A stretch of DNA of 64,000 bases from NCBI RefSeq assembly GCF_010015445.1, contig NC_053128.1, positions 5,466,127 through 5,530,126 of the forward strand, in the 5' to 3' direction. Shown here piece after piece: positions 1 through 21,050 of this stretch; position 1 is the stretch's first letter, and each line of letters begins with the position of its first letter. This stretch comes from Perca fluviatilis (Eukaryota; Chordata; Actinopteri; Perciformes; Percidae). The position numbers were made by a program, and so were the translations under genes. Below the pieces are notes generated by a model. That model ran no database searches and was not told where the DNA came from. It worked only from the letters and a program-made list of their open reading frames with translations.

Positions 1-743
1 TACAGCCTTGTGCCATGCTGCGCAGGCTGCTGGGTGCTACAGCTATCTAAGGGGCTAAAACTCGGCGCGTTTCTCCTCCCACTATTGCTGTTCTGGATAC
101 TGGTACAAAAAGTGTCTGAATGTATGGGACTATTCTAGACGCACAGCGCTGGTTTGGATCGACTGGCTTTGTGTTTGAACACCCATTGGCTTTGTAAATA
201 TTTGTATTAACGGTGTACATATTGCATGTGGGTTTTTGTTCTTTTTCTTTTTGTTTTATTTTGGTTCTTTAATTACGCATGCTGGTTTGTTGATTTGAAT
301 TGTGTTTTATTTCTTTCCTAATATTCAATTATTGCTTTCTTTTAACATAAAAGATCCTATCATTTTAAAAGATATATTTGAAACAAAAGAAAATAAAATG
401 ATATATTTTTATAAATACATTGTCTCTGAGCCCTCATTTTTGATAAACTGTCTGTGTGCTTTAAAGGTCTATCCCAAGTGGCCTTGTCGGACATTTTTAG
501 CTTCTCGAGTGTCATAGGCCACTCACACTGCCACACTAACCTCTTTGAAAAGGATGCCTTTGCCCCGTCATTCGTGACAGAATGTCCTCCTCCCCCACCT
601 CCACCCCATCACACAGTGCAGACCAGGTGCCGGAACCCTCTGCTACTCCCAGGTACATTAAATGGAAGAATGGATAGATGGATAAATAAATGCATGAATG
701 AATGTCACATTTAAGATTAACCAGTTCATCCTTCCATTTGCAG
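1..743. other. Unassigned AT-rich leader region
   Basis: Mostly AT-rich sequence. A short open stretch at 3-50 ends in TAA and an AATAAA occurs at 392-397, so this could be the 3' end of an upstream plus-strand gene, but there is too little protein to recognise. A proline/serine-rich open stretch at about 577-652 is followed by a GT dinucleotide (GTACAT at 653) that could be a splice donor. No repeat family was recognised. Confidence 0.25.
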
Positions 744-1284
744 ACATCGACATCCTTTAAGCTGCCCAAGAATTCAGCCCGGAGGCAGTCTGTCCCTTTC
801 CTAAGGCTGGTCCTAGGAAGGAAAATAAGCGAGGAGGGAGAAGGAGGCAAGTGAAGTTTAGTGTTTGACTTGTCTTCCTTTCCAGTCATGTGCAGTGAAT
901 TCCAAATTGTTTAACTATAATTACATTAAAACATGATACAAACACTTAGACCTACATAAATCAAGATAATTATTTCCTATCTACCGTTCCAGGACAACTG
1001 CGATCCTTACCGAAACCCCAGTCAAGGAGCAGCGCCTTCTGAAGAAGTCCGCAAAAGCGACTTTTCTCCATCCGCCACCTTTGCTACATTTGCTCCTGCC
1101 ACCGAGGAGGAGGAGGAGGAGGAGGAGGAGGAGGGAGGAGGAGGAGGAGGAGGAGGAGGAGGAGGAGGAGGAGGAGGAGGAGGAGGAGGAATGTGTGAGT
1201 GCAGGGTGTTCTGCCTTGTCCCAAGAGGCCTGCACCGATGGTGCAGAGCATTACATCTGTGATCATTGTGAAACTGTATCATGA
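744..1284 (+). CDS. Possible last two exons of an unidentified gene
   Basis: A candidate exon 744-850 has an acceptor (TTTGCAG before 744) and a donor (GTGAAG at 851). A second, 993-1284, has an acceptor (TTCCAG before 993). They join in phase 2 into one open frame ending at TGA 1282-1284, with AATAAA at 1284-1289. The end of the frame (SALSQEACTDGAEHYICDH) looks protein-like, with Cys and His pairs. The frame crosses the GAG microsatellite, reading Arg codons then Glu codons because of one extra G. In another frame, exon 993 onward reads a plausible Ser/Ala-rich sequence before the repeat, so the true frame is uncertain. The product was not recognised, and this may be chance open sequence. 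Confidence 0.25.
1104..1190. repeat. GAG trinucleotide microsatellite with a one-base phase shift
   Basis: Ten GAG units (1104-1133), one extra G at 1134, then about 18 more GAG units to 1190. The extra base changes the reading frame across the repeat. Confidence 0.9.
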
Positions 1285-1290
1285 ATAAAC

Positions 1291-1798
1291 CTGTTCATTT
1301 ATTTAGCCTATACTGTTCTTAGACTTGTGTTTATTTTAATGCAAATTCTTTTTCAATTATGCAACACATCATTAATGTTTCTTTAATAATCATTAATCGT
1401 CCAATCTTATAACTATATCTATATAACAACATAAGTGAAAGAGAAAATTATATTTCTCAATTGCACAAATCCTTTATTAGAACATTTGAAAAACACACTC
1501 AAGAGAATCCAGTTATTTAACTATTGCAATTACAACAGGAAACACACTTTTTAAGTTGCACAATCTCCATCTCCAACATTTTCAAGACAGTGGACACAAT
1601 TCTGCACAAAATATGACAGTATAGGTTATCAGAACTTAAAATAAATATACACTATATACATAAATGTGCCAAAAATATATACAATCATAAATTTAACAAG
1701 AGAAGAGAGCAACAATAATATAAAATATTAAGACTAAAGTGTAAAGAGAGAATAGTGTATTTTTCCAGTTTTCAGGTTATACCTGATATTGTTCTGTC
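1291..1798. other. AT-rich non-coding stretch
   Basis: AT-rich DNA with no open frame of note, no tandem repeat and no recognised element. Its last part may be the 5' flank of the LINE that begins near 1799. Confidence 0.4.
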
Positions 1799-2590
1799 TT
1801 TGTCTTTAATGTCTATTAATGCCAGGGGTCTTAAAAAATAGTGTGAAACGGAAGACTCTGTTTCTGTTTGCAAAGAAAAATAAGACAGATTTTTTTTTTT
1901 TTCAAGTCACACATTTCACATTTCAATGTCACTCAACAGCCAATGATTGTAATTTTTGGAGGTCACAGTGGGGAGACATCTGGTTAGCACATGGATCAGA
2001 ACACTGCTGGTGTAGGAATCTTTAGGTACAATTTTATTGGGAATATTCAAAATACCGACTTAGACTCTTCAGGGCATTTTCTCATAATGGTAATTACCAA
2101 AAATAATCATACAATAGTCATAAACATATATGGATCCTCTCCTCTGTGGAGAATAACATGCTTCTTGATACCATAAAGGATAAAATATCACACTGGTTGA
2201 ACAAATACCCTCTTTAATTGTGATTAAAGAGATTTTAATATAGTGATGAATAATATGTTAGACAGATGGCCACCAAGGAGGTCAGGGTCTCCTAACTCTG
2301 TGTTAAATTGTCTCATGGATAAATTTGACCTGGTTGATGTTTGGAGGGAACAGTTCCCAAATGACAGACAGTATACCTGGTCCAGTAAGGACTGCTCAAG
2401 ACAATCGATAATTGACTACTGGTTAGTTTCCAGATGTTTAACGAGGAACAACATTTCAGTAAATATCAGTAACACTCCATTGACCGATCACAAAGCGATT
2501 TACCTCTCAATAACTCAGTCCTTGGATCAGTCCTCTGGCCCAAAAGCCTCATTTTGGAAACTTAATAGTTCCCTCCTTGAACCTGATTAG
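1799..2590 (+). pseudogene. LINE endonuclease domain remnant
   Basis: The frame opens with a start-like SINARG motif, followed by the KRKTLFLFAKKNKTD block typical of the first half of AP-type LINE endonucleases, then FWRSQWGD and a later NIYG strand. The second half, from 2243, reads through to the final TDHKA, the SDH catalytic signature with Ser changed to Thr. Shifts near 1905, 2000 and 2180 break it into at least three frames and a TAG closes the last at 2588. It cannot encode an active nuclease. Confidence 0.75.
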
Positions 2591-4427
2591 GTCAAACAAA
2601 GAGTCAAAGAATTGATTGAAAACTTTTGGATTAAAGCAAACTCTCAAAAAGCTTATGGGACAAATTGGGAGCTTCTAAAATATGAGTTGGGGAAGTTTCT
2701 CAGGAGGTTTGGTGGTGATTTGGCCAAGAACAGACAAGCAGTTGAAGACGAGGTTATTGAGAAACTCTTTCTCAAAAAGAGTCTAACTAATGAGGAAAGA
2801 TGTGAATATACAAAATTGCAAAATAAATTAAATGACATTTATAAATCAAAAGCTAATGGAGCCTATATAAAGTCAAGAAAACGATGGATGGAAGAGGGTG
2901 AACAAACCTCAGCCTACTTCTTTAGACTTGAAAAGAATAAAAATGTCCTGGCTACTGTAGATCAAATTAAAGTGGAGGGAAAAATTATTGAAGATCCAAG
3001 AGAGTTAGCCATCCACTGCTATAATTTCTATAACAATCTATACACATCTAATTACTGTGAGGTAACAACTAAAACATTTATGGACTCCATCAGCCATTGT
3101 AGAATTATATCCCCAGAAGCCCAAGAGGAGGTTTTGAAGGCGATTTCGAAATCTAACTGCTGAATTATACAAAATTGTCATGGTGCTGTCTGTTTGTCCC
3201 TCTCCCCTCTCCCTTGTTGTTTGTCTTGTCTGTCATGTGCTGAGTGGGTGTGGCGCTCCTGGCTCTCTCTCCCTCCTCGTCAGGACACCTGTGGCTTCCT
3301 GCTCACCTGAATCACATCCAGCAATCGCCACTTCTGTCTTATACCCCGGCCTTCCAACCAGTCTCTGCCAGATCGTCCGTTCACCCAAGTGGTAACACTC
3401 GCTGCGGCCAGCCTCAGTGTTTTTGAAAGACTGTTTTTTTGTGTTCCTGTTGCAATCCTTGTTTTGACTTTTTGTGTTTTCTTTGTGTCCAGATTCCTAC
3501 TTCAGCCCTGGAGGCCCAGTCTGCCTACCTGAGCCAACTTGTTTTTTTTATTGAGCCTGCCTCTCACCTGTCTGCCCGCTCTCAGCCCCAGAAGATATCA
3601 AGCACCTGCATTACTCATTGTGTTCAATAAACCTCAATACTTGTTCCGACCATTTTCTCTGTGTCTGCTCTTGAATCCGGACAGCCCAGCCTAACAAAAA
3701 TGTTTGATGAATTACTAACTCCCTTTCTGGTAAAGGTTTTCTCAGAGAGCTTAGAGAAAGAAGCTCTTCCAACAACTATGACGCAGGGTGTCATCACATT
3801 GATTCCGAAACCAGTCAAGGACAGAAACTGTCTAGAGAATTGGCGTACTATCACTCTCTTGAATAACGATTACAAAATGTTTTAACTAGTTTTTGCTAAT
3901 AGACTTAAAGAAGTGTTAGACTCTATTATAGATTAATCACAATCTGGGTTCATGAAGAAACAACATATTGCAAATAACGTTAGATTAGTGCTGGATTATA
4001 ATGAGTTTATCACTGACAACAGCTTCATTCTGTTCCTTGATTTTTCTAAGGCGTTTGAACATGGTTTTATCCTGCAAAGCGCTTAAAAAATTTGGATTTG
4101 GAGATGGCTTTTGCAGAACTGTCAGGACCCTGTATGAAAATGCTAGTAGTGGAGTAAAATTTAAATTTGGTACTTCCCTTAGATTCAGAGTATCACGTGG
4201 AACAGGGTGCCCAATCTCCCCATACTTGTTTTTGATTGCCTCTCAACTCTTAGCTCTACATGTCTCTAACAGTAACTTGGAAGGGATAACATTGGCTGAA
4301 AGAAGTATTATCCTTAGTCAACTGGCTGATGACACAACCATCTTCCTGAGAAATGCCTTCCAGATTCCCCCTGCAATAGAGCTGATCAGAGGATTTTCAC
4401 AAGCTTCAGGTCTCAAATTAAACTTAA
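2591..4427 (+). pseudogene. LINE reverse transcriptase remnant, split by a solo LTR
   Basis: 2612-3163 covers the linker and fingers: KSRKRWMEEGEQTSAYFFRLEK is followed by the NFYNNLYTS block found before the RT core. After the LTR the frame resumes at 3697 with MFDELL, then the LIPKP and NWRTITLLN motifs. A frame break near 4050 precedes RGTGCPISPYLF. The catalytic box reads LADD instead of YADD at about 4321-4340. Stops at about 3883 and 3936 and the frame change make it non-functional. The final codons read LKLNL directly before the foldback insertion. Confidence 0.8.
3176..3696 (+). mobile_element. Solo LTR with 5-bp target duplication
   Basis: A 521-bp insertion begins TGTCATGG and ends CCTAACA, giving the TG...CA ends usual for LTRs, and is flanked on both sides by AAAAT (3171-3175 and 3697-3701). 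It carries a polyadenylation signal (CAATAAAC near 3627) in its second half. No internal retroelement sequence is present, so it is read as a solo LTR left by recombination between two LTRs. It lies inside the LINE reverse transcriptase, so it is younger than that LINE. The family was not determined; a 5-bp duplication fits gypsy or retrovirus-like elements. Confidence 0.75.
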
Positions 4428-5579
4428 AGGAGAACTCCGGGCAATTTTTACGTTAATCTTGATCACTATAAATATGTGAGTACTGTCGATAGCAAAAAAA
4501 ACGAACAGAATCGGTCTTAGCAAACTGGAGTTGCTGCAGCTAATTCCCATAGCTCCCAGTTAGCTAAAACGGTAGTTTTGGGGGCATAACATAAAGAGTG
4601 CCTTTGTGCCTCTAAACAGACACAAAATGCAATTAAAATGTGTGTGCAACATGAACAGGGCTCTTACGTGACAACAAGTAATAATCCACACGCAGCAGTT
4701 CCATGTGTATTTGTAGCATATATATCCATTTTGTGTGTGATCCATTTGGCGTTGGCGTTTAGCAGGCCCGGCCGGTGTCCCTGCTTCTGCTTCCTCCCCG
4801 CCCTCCTCGCTTGCCGCGATGTTCAACAACCCAACGAGATCCCGCTGGTCTGGTGGATGTCCTCCAGAAAACCGTTCGTGCCTTTGGCGGCCGAAAATTT
4901 TAGTTAATTTCCCCCTCAAAAATAGGTAATTTAGCACTGTAGTGCTTATGACAATATCAGTGACTATGTAACTACATGAAAACGGGCAGAATTGTGTCTG
5001 TGCCTTGTACAGTAATAGCGTTACTGAAGGCTAGCTGTAGCCTCGTGCTGTGGGATTTCACTTGTAGCAGGAAAAGGTAAACAGTGTGCATATTGGAGCA
5101 TGTGTGAAGAGTGGAGGTGTTCACAAGGGAAGGAAGGAAATAAACTACAATTTTCCACTGCGAAAGGCACGAACGGCTTTCTGGAAGACATCCACCAGAC
5201 CAGGGGCGTTGGATTGTTGTCCGCCACAGCAAGCGAGGAGGGCGGGGAGGAAGCAGAAGCAGGGACACCGGCCGGGCCTGCTAGCCCGGCTAAGGAAACT
5301 AACACACCGATCGCTACTGCCAATGCTCCTACTCACCAACGCCAAATGAATCACACACAAAATGTATATATATGCTACAAATACACACAGAACTGCTGCG
5401 TGAGGATTATCACAGAAGCCTGCCTGGCTGAACACACTCCCTCCTGGACGGCAGCTACCAGCTAGCACGGCGAGCTAGCAACCGGCAGGGGTATGAGTTG
5501 AAAACGCATCTTGTTGTCATGTAAGAGCCCTGTTCATTTTTGCACAAACACTTTAATTGCATTTTGTGTCTGTTAAGAG

Positions 5580-6403
5580 CAGTGATGCCAGTAACGCGTT
5601 AATTAGTAACGCGTTACTGTAATCTGACCACTTTTTTCAGTAACGAGTAATCTAACGCGTTACTATTTCCAAACCAGTAATCAGATTAAAGTTACTTATC
5701 CAAGTCACTGTGCGTTACTATATTTGTCATTTTCCTTAGTAAAAATATATATTTTTGAAGTCACGTTTTCAGCATGTGGACAGTTCACGTGTACCACACA
5801 GCGACACAAACGTAAACAACAATGGAGGGACGAGAGAGATGCACGTTTTCTAGCTGGAAATACTATTTTGAGTTTGTGTCAGCTAAAGACGGCAATATTA
5901 AGGTTCGTTGTACACTCTGTGCTGGTGGCGACAAAGTGCTATCTAGCTACAAAAACACTATGTCAAATTTGAAGAAACATTTGGATTCGCAGCACTGCAG
6001 TCAAACTTACAGAGCAAGTCCCACCAGGTGGTGCGAAGCAGAGAGCAGGAGGACCCCCACCACCCAAACAACAAAAGCTGGACTTCGGTGCAAAACCATT
6101 AAGTGGGGGAGAGTTGAAGAAGTTGGTCGGGCAGTATGTTGGGGGAAATGCTGTCCTTAAACACGGTTGACTCGCTCTCCTTCGTGCCATAATAAACCCT
6201 AGATAATAGATCCCTACTACTGGCAACGCCGAGCTGCCTCACAGTAAACCGGTTGTCATTTTTATGTTGAGGCTGTGGGGGTGTTGTCGGCAGTTGCTGA
6301 ATGTAACTAATAATGTAACTTGTAATCTAACTTCGTTACTTTTAAAATCAAGTAATCTGTAAAGTAACTATGTTACTTTTTCAAAGTAACTGTGGCAAAA
6401 CTG
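5580..6403. mobile_element. Nested hAT element
   Basis: Starts CAGTGATGCCAGTAACGC and ends in the imperfect inverse GTAACTGTGGCAAAACTG. It is flanked by GTTAAGAG (5572-5579) and GTTAAGAT (6404-6411), an 8-bp target duplication with one mismatch, as expected for hAT. It sits in the right arm of the surrounding foldback element; the left arm lacks this insertion, which confirms it arrived second. Many near-repeats of AACGCGTTAC occur at the left end and of AAGTAACT at the right end. The transposase is nearly all deleted, leaving only the BED finger. Confidence 0.75.
5822..6160 (+). pseudogene. BED-type zinc finger remnant of a hAT transposase
   Basis: The start codon is followed by a WKYYFEF block and then a BED finger at residues about 23-60: RCTLC gives Cys-x2-Cys, and KKHLDSQH gives the two His. 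BED fingers bind DNA at the N terminus of hAT transposases. After about residue 65 the sequence loses similarity and stops, and no RNase H-like catalytic core or C-terminal dimerisation domain is present. It is a truncated relic inside the nested hAT. Confidence 0.7.
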
Positions 6404-6696
6404 GTTAAGATGCACAAAGGCACTCTTTATGTTATGCCCCCAAAACTACTGTTTTAGCTAACTGGGAGCTATGGGCATTAGCTGCAGCAACTCCAGTTAG
6501 CTAAGACTGATTCTGTTCGTTTTTTGTGCTATCGACATTACTCACGTATTTATAGCGATCAAGATTAATGTAAAAATGGCCGGAGTTCTCCTTTATTGCT
6601 AAGACTGATTCTGTTCGTCTTTTTTTGCTATCGACAGTACTCATATATTTATAGCAATCAAGATTAACATAAAAATTGGCCGGAGTTCTCCTTTAA

Positions 6697-8105
6697 CAAA
6701 ATGTGAACTAATGGCAGTTAAAGAATATGATGTTTCAACTATATGTGATATCCCTGTGAATGATCAGGTTACATATCTGGGAACAATAATAACTAGACCA
6801 CAACATGAAAAGTCTATTAAATTTTAATCCAATAAACATTTGGCTACAAAGAGACTTATCCTTGAGAGGAAGAGTGTTACTGACAAAAGCGGAGGGAATT
6901 TCCAGGCTTGCTTATTTGGCGGCCTCTTTGGATGTTGATTGTGGGGTATCAAAAATAATTTCGTGTGGAAACAAAACTCACTTTGTCAAGAAGTCTGTAA
7001 TAATGAACACAAATCAGTGTGGGGGCTTAAATGTTTTGGACTTCACAACTTTAAGCAACACCTTCAAAATCAACTGGCTCAGACAATTCATTAATAATCC
7101 AACATCACTATGGAATGTTATTCCTAACTATATTTTCTCTAAAATCAGTGGCCTGAATTTTCTGTTATTATGCAATTATAATATTAGCAAACTCCCAATC
7201 AAACTGTCCAATTTTCATAAACACATGCTTTTGGCTTGGTCTCTGTTATTAAACATAACTTTTTAGCGCATCGATATTACATTTGGCATAATAAGGACAT
7301 TCTCTTCAAAAACAAATCTTTATTTTTTTTAAACCGGTACAGGAATAATATTTTACTTGTTGGCCAACTCTTTAATACGAATGGCAGACTGTACAGTTAT
7401 TCCGATTTTTTGTGGAAATTTCAAATTCCTGTTTCGGTTAAGGAGTATGCAATTGTCTTTGATGCAATTTCTTCTGGAATCAGAATGCTGCTGGGAGGCG
7501 TTAATTCCCCATGGCCACTGACTCACAATATGGATTTATCTGATACTGCTGTGGGGAGTTTATGCTTTTCTGCGATGCGCCGGACTAAAAATAAAACAAG
7601 GACTTTATACCCAAAAGATATTGTTACTATTCCTTATATAATCCCATATTAGAACAGTTTATTAGAGAATGTCCCTTGGAAAAATGTTTGGTCTTTGCCT
7701 TTCAAATATATGCTTACTAATAAAGTGAGAGAAGTTACGTTTAAATTAATTCACAGATTCTACCCATCAAAGTGTGTGCTTAAGCGGTATAAACCAGATA
7801 TTGAATCTGAATGCTCTTTCTGTAAAAGGTCAGATGAAGATATTTCCCATTTATTTTGGAAATGTTCCTACGCAGAAAAATTCTGGTCAGACGTCCTTGA
7901 ATTTATATTACGCATTTCTCATTTTGTTTTAAGGATGTTTTCTTTGGTGGGGTTGAGCTTAAAACAGATAAGGAAGGAAGATATTTCATTATTAATCTTT
8001 TATTTCTACTCGCTAAATATCACATCCATAAATGTAAGTTCAGGGGCTCCAAACCTTTCTTTCCTGTGTTTGAAATCGAAGTCAATGAATATTTGGACTC
8101 TATAA
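6697..8105 (+). pseudogene. C-terminal region of the interrupted LINE ORF2
   Basis: Continues the LINE frame directly after the foldback insertion, with KCELMAV then VTYLGT, the block that follows the RT core. Open blocks at 6805-7266, 7236-7652 and 7695-8105 give a GGLNVLDF motif, a CSFCKRSDEDISHLFWKC zinc-knuckle-like motif (C-x2-C...H...C) and the final NEYL tail. Successive frameshifts and stops make it non-coding. Confidence 0.7.
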
Positions 8106-8109
8106 TATA

Positions 8110-17407
<9,298 letters not shown>

Positions 17408-18005
17408 CAGCCCAGAGTGTCCGTCTGTAACATACACACTTGCCTCAGTGCCAACATACACAGACAACACATCATGCTGTGTGAAGAAATACCTGTACAG
17501 AAAGATGAACTATACCGGTTTATATAGTGAGAGATATTTTCATAGCAGTTAGGCCAAGTGGAAGAAACTGAGCTGGGGCTTCAGATTTTTTAGTAATTTT
17601 TTTTACATTATGCTATTTTTGTTCAAACCAAAAACAAACAAATTATTAATAATGTAATGTTTTTCTAGCCATTATTGTTCTCTTCTGCTGGTCAAAAACA
17701 GATGGGTAAAATGAGTTTTGGTTCCTGAGTTTTTGTGAAATTATTCTGTTGGATAACTGACACCATCCAGGTGCAAGGTGATTAACATCCCGCCTAGTAA
17801 CCAGCAATCTAGTAATCCCGCCCTGCAACAGCCAACATTACTGTCAGTGTCTTTAGGCAAGGCATCGGACTGCCACCTCCTCACTGTATGCTACCCCAGA
17901 GAGGCAGCTAAAAGTCTGAAATGTAAAATTAGTGAAAAGAGTATTAGCATGTATTGCTTTATGATGAATAAACCAGAGCCAGAATGTATTTTGTAATAAA
18001 AGTGA
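17408..18005 (+). other. dnajc25: dnajc25 3' UTR with two polyadenylation signals
   Basis: About 600 bases of non-coding sequence after the stop end in two AATAAA hexamers, 17967-17972 and 17995-18000. The cleavage site is inferred to be within about 30 bases after one of them. Confidence 0.6.
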
Positions 18006-19166
18006 CATTTGGTTGCATTTCTTCCCCCAAAGTCAGGCAAGAAGGATAATAAATATAAGAAACAGTTAGCATAGCCCTATCTAAAGTAAGAATGTTATCT
18101 TGTTTTTTGAACAGGTGTAGAAATAGAAATGTATAAAGGAGACATTTGGTGACTAGCTTGCTAGCTAACAAGATACAAGAAGGAAGTGGTAAAGAGATGA
18201 AACCGATATCCATGTTTTCATCTGACTCGTCCGACAAACGGCAGGTTCCTTTTTTGACCAGAAGAACATGTTGTACAAACAAAGGGAAGTGCAAATCGAG
18301 GGTGTTGATAAACTTTTTGGTACTTCTGTCTTTTCTGATCCGGGTTGTTTATCAGATTTAGGCTTATCAGATAAAAAAAAACTAGCAGAAAGAGGTCAGC
18401 ACATTTCAAATGGTTGTCTTATTGTGTAAATGGAAGCCAAAGTCACAGCTGCAAGTATCTAAATTGTGCAACGACTTGCTTAACGTGGTTTCTGCTCTTT
18501 TTCTTCAGATGTTCAGATGACCACTTAACTTTTTACTGCATAAAATAGGTTGGTTTTACTTATATTTATTGGTTTACATTTTGCTGTTTTGTTGATATTT
18601 TGGGGTTGACGTAGCATTAAACTCATAATGTAACTACAGAGTCATACAGTCAATGTTAACAACACAACAAAATATTGTTTTTAATAAATACATTTTAAAA
18701 TAAATTTTTCGAATAAGTTTGTTTCGGTTTACTTCGTGGAACATGTGAAGATGATATGCAAGGGACAAAAACCGCCTCCGGGACTTACGGAGGAGGCCAG
18801 TTTTACGACAGGGGATACACTACTTTGATGGTTTTCTAGACAGCTGTACAGCTAACTGAGCTTTACAACTGGGCCCGCTAAAACACAGTAATATCGTCTG
18901 AGATCACCGAATGATTTACAGTGATAAATAACAGGCTGCTTCGTAGGGCGGGACTTGCCTAGAAGTTACGTGGGGATCCATAATAACGCATCTCTGACAC
19001 ATCTGACAAGGCTGCTTCATCATCTTAATGTAGTTTAACAGCGTTTGGCATCCATAAGTGTTGCATTACCACCATCTACTGGAGAACGCTGGGATTGTCA
19101 CTTGACACAAGAACACGGAAAATCAGTCTCAAAAGTATCCACAAAAATAGGAGATTTACAAATATA
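18006..19166. other. Intergenic stretch 3' of dnajc25
   Basis: AT-rich intergenic DNA. No open frame longer than about 110 codons, no tandem repeat and no recognised element. Confidence 0.4.
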
Positions 19167-19694
19167 CAGTACAGGCCAAAACGTTGGACACACCTTCTCA
19201 TTCAATGTGTTTCTTTATTTTCATGACTATTTACATTGTAGATTCTCACTGAAGGCATCAAACCTATGAATGAACACATATGGAATTATATACTTAAGAA
19301 AAAAGTGTGAAATAACTGAAAACATGTCTTATATTTTAGATTCTTCAAAGTAGCCACTCTTTGCTTTTTTGATAACTCTGCAAACCCTTGGTGTTCTCTC
19401 AATGAGCTTCATGAGGTAGTCACCTGAAATGGTTTTCACTTCACAGGTGTGCTTTGTCTGGGTTAATTAGTGGAATTGTTTCCCTTATTAATAAAAAAAG
19501 CAAAGGGTGGCTACTTTGAAGAATCTAAAATATAAGACATGTTTTCAGTTATTTCACACTTTTTTGTTAAGTAGATAATTCCATGTGTTCATTCATAGTT
19601 TTGATGCCTTCAGTGAGAATCTACATTGTAAACATGAAAATAAAAAGGAAACGCATTGAATGAGAAGGTGTGTCCAAACTTTTGGCCTGTACTG
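19167..19694. mobile_element. Tc1-derived MITE, internally deleted
   Basis: 528 bp flanked by TA (19165-19166 and 19695-19696). The ends are nearly identical to those of the 1.6-kb Tc1 at 12735, and the joined internal sequence matches its two flanks: the 5' part runs to about CCCTTATTAA, then directly to GCAAAGGGTGGCTACTTTG near the 3' end. About 1.1 kb, the whole transposase except its last codons, is missing. Confidence 0.88.
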
Positions 19695-19696
19695 TA

Positions 19697-20639
19697 TGTC
19701 CATTGAAAAATTCTAAAGTTGATTCACAAATGATGAAATACGAGTTACAGATTAGACGCACAGAGACAGAGCCGCATTTACAGATACAAATCCCTCTGCG
19801 TTCATTTGTGACTTGTGTTTAGGCCTTCCAGTGAGCCACACGTAAGGCTGCCTCCTTAAGCTGGTGCTCTCCTCCAGTCCCCATAAACACAAATTAGTTC
19901 CTACATTAAGTCATAGAGTTCATCCTCAAAAATTTCTGCTGGGCCCATTTCTGGTCGGTTCATTCTGTCAGGGAAAACAAGGCTTGGACCCAAAAATGCA
20001 GTGTAGAGGATTTATTGAACAAAAGACTTACAAATGAAGGTGTCCTCAGGCAGGCAGGCAGTCAAAACCAAGACAAACCAGAAGACATGACTGGTGTCAC
20101 TAATGTCTAACTAAGCATAACAAATTTCGAGCAGATTGGACAATATAAAGTCTAGCTACAAAATAGTTCCTGTTTGGCTAGGGAACATCAAAATTCACTG
20201 CCTGCTAGGCCCCCACCGTATTATAAAACTTAAAAAGATTCACAATTAAGCTTCACCAACGTCTTTAGATTATACTGACCAATTTTGAAGTCAATCAGGT
20301 TAAATCTGTAGGAGTTTTTTAAAGTAGCCTGCAATTTGTCAAATTCATCTGTTATTGGCCCCAACATGTGATGCCTTGTTTGAAAATGCATAAAGCATTT
20401 GTTATGTTGTCATTTGTATTGTATTCAAAGTTTTGTTTTAATTGTATAGATGAAAGGAATGAGCCAAATGGTGTACTAGAATGATTTAAGTGTGGTATTT
20501 AGTGTAGATCGTATTTCGATGTGTATCAAGTGAACCAGAGGTCTCACATAATATGAAAAATATTAACTCCACTTTTCATCTTGAAAATATATGATATACA
20601 TACATACATAGCATTGTCCTACAATGATGTCACTTCCAG
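19697..20639. repeat. Mixed repeat remnants
   Basis: Near 19966-20050 is a segment resembling the polyadenylation region of a minus-strand LTR-like element (CAAGGCTTGGACCCAAA, then GGATTTATTGAACAAAAG). The part 20100-20350, with GACCAATTTTGAAGTCAATC, resembles the repeat family found at 47-49 kb but is diverged. No borders can be fixed. Confidence 0.35.
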
Positions 20640-21050
20640 TTTAGTAGTAAGTAAAGTAAGAAAACTTTATTTCTAGAGCACAGCTTAAGCTTATAGTTAG
20701 CTTAGAAGCACCAAAAACATTGAAATGTAAAAATAAAAAGTAGAAACAAAACACAAAAGAAGCATCACAACAACACGCAACAATTTCAAAATACAGAATT
20801 ATTGACATGACAGAATGAGCGATTAGTGTGTTAAAAAGCCTATTGAGTAAAAATGTGACTTTAGCCTAGATTTAAATACAGAATTGGAGGGAGCACATCT
20901 GTTATCTAAAGGCAGCTGGTTCCACTGTCGTGGAGCAGCAACAAGGCTCTGTCACCTTTTAGTTCAAGTCGAGATCGGGGGACATAGAGGAGAGATTCAG
21001 ATCTAAGAATGCCTTTGAATAAGATGTGATATAAGAGGGTACCTGACCAG
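20640..21050 (-). mobile_element. L2-like LINE 3' end fragment
   Basis: Read on the minus strand, the segment encodes the end of a LINE ORF: an APRQWNQLP motif, then DNRCAPSNSVFKSRLKSH, then a stop and an AT-rich 3' UTR. This APxxWNxLP...FKxxLK pattern is typical of the extreme C terminus of L2/CR1/Rex1-type elements. It is 5'-truncated and cannot be autonomous. Confidence 0.65.

Larger units (their letters stand above)
4428..6692. mobile_element. TTAA-flanked foldback element, family 1
   Basis: The ends are inverted (AGGAGAACTCCGG...CCGGAGTTCTCCT), with TTAA on each side (4424-4427 and 6693-6696). Removing the element and one TTAA restores the LINE reading frame across the site. The terminal inverted repeats are long: 4428-4680 pairs with 5505-5580 plus 6404-6692. 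A second inverted pair lies inside (about 4761-4900 against 5150-5300). The right end carries a partial duplication of the terminus at about 6560-6600. It encodes no transposase of its own. TTAA targeting fits piggyBac or Kolobok machinery supplied in trans. Confidence 0.75.
1799..8105 (+). mobile_element. L1/Tx1-like LINE, decayed and interrupted
   Basis: Three blocks in order match a non-LTR ORF2: AP-type endonuclease (1799-2590), reverse transcriptase (2591-3175 and 3697-4427) and C-terminal domain (6697-8105). The blocks are separated by a solo LTR (3176-3696) and a foldback element (4428-6692). Removing each insertion with its target duplication brings the RT frame back together, so both inserted into an existing LINE. 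Many stops and frameshifts show it is dead. No ORF1, 3' poly-A tail or target duplication was seen; the 3' end stops just upstream of dnajc25. Assignment to the L1/Tx1 group rests on domain order and motif wording and is likely, not proven. Confidence 0.8.

Noticed and set aside
1022..1282. Minus-strand frames with long Ser, Pro or Leu runs
   Set aside because: Translation of the GAG microsatellite only.
4560..5468. Overlapping frames rich in Pro, Cys and Ala on both strands
   Set aside because: They are mirror translations of the inverted arms of the foldback element.
17408..19166. gng10 or a dnajc25-gng10 read-through exon
   Set aside because: No sequence resembling a G-protein gamma subunit was found downstream; it may lie outside the window.
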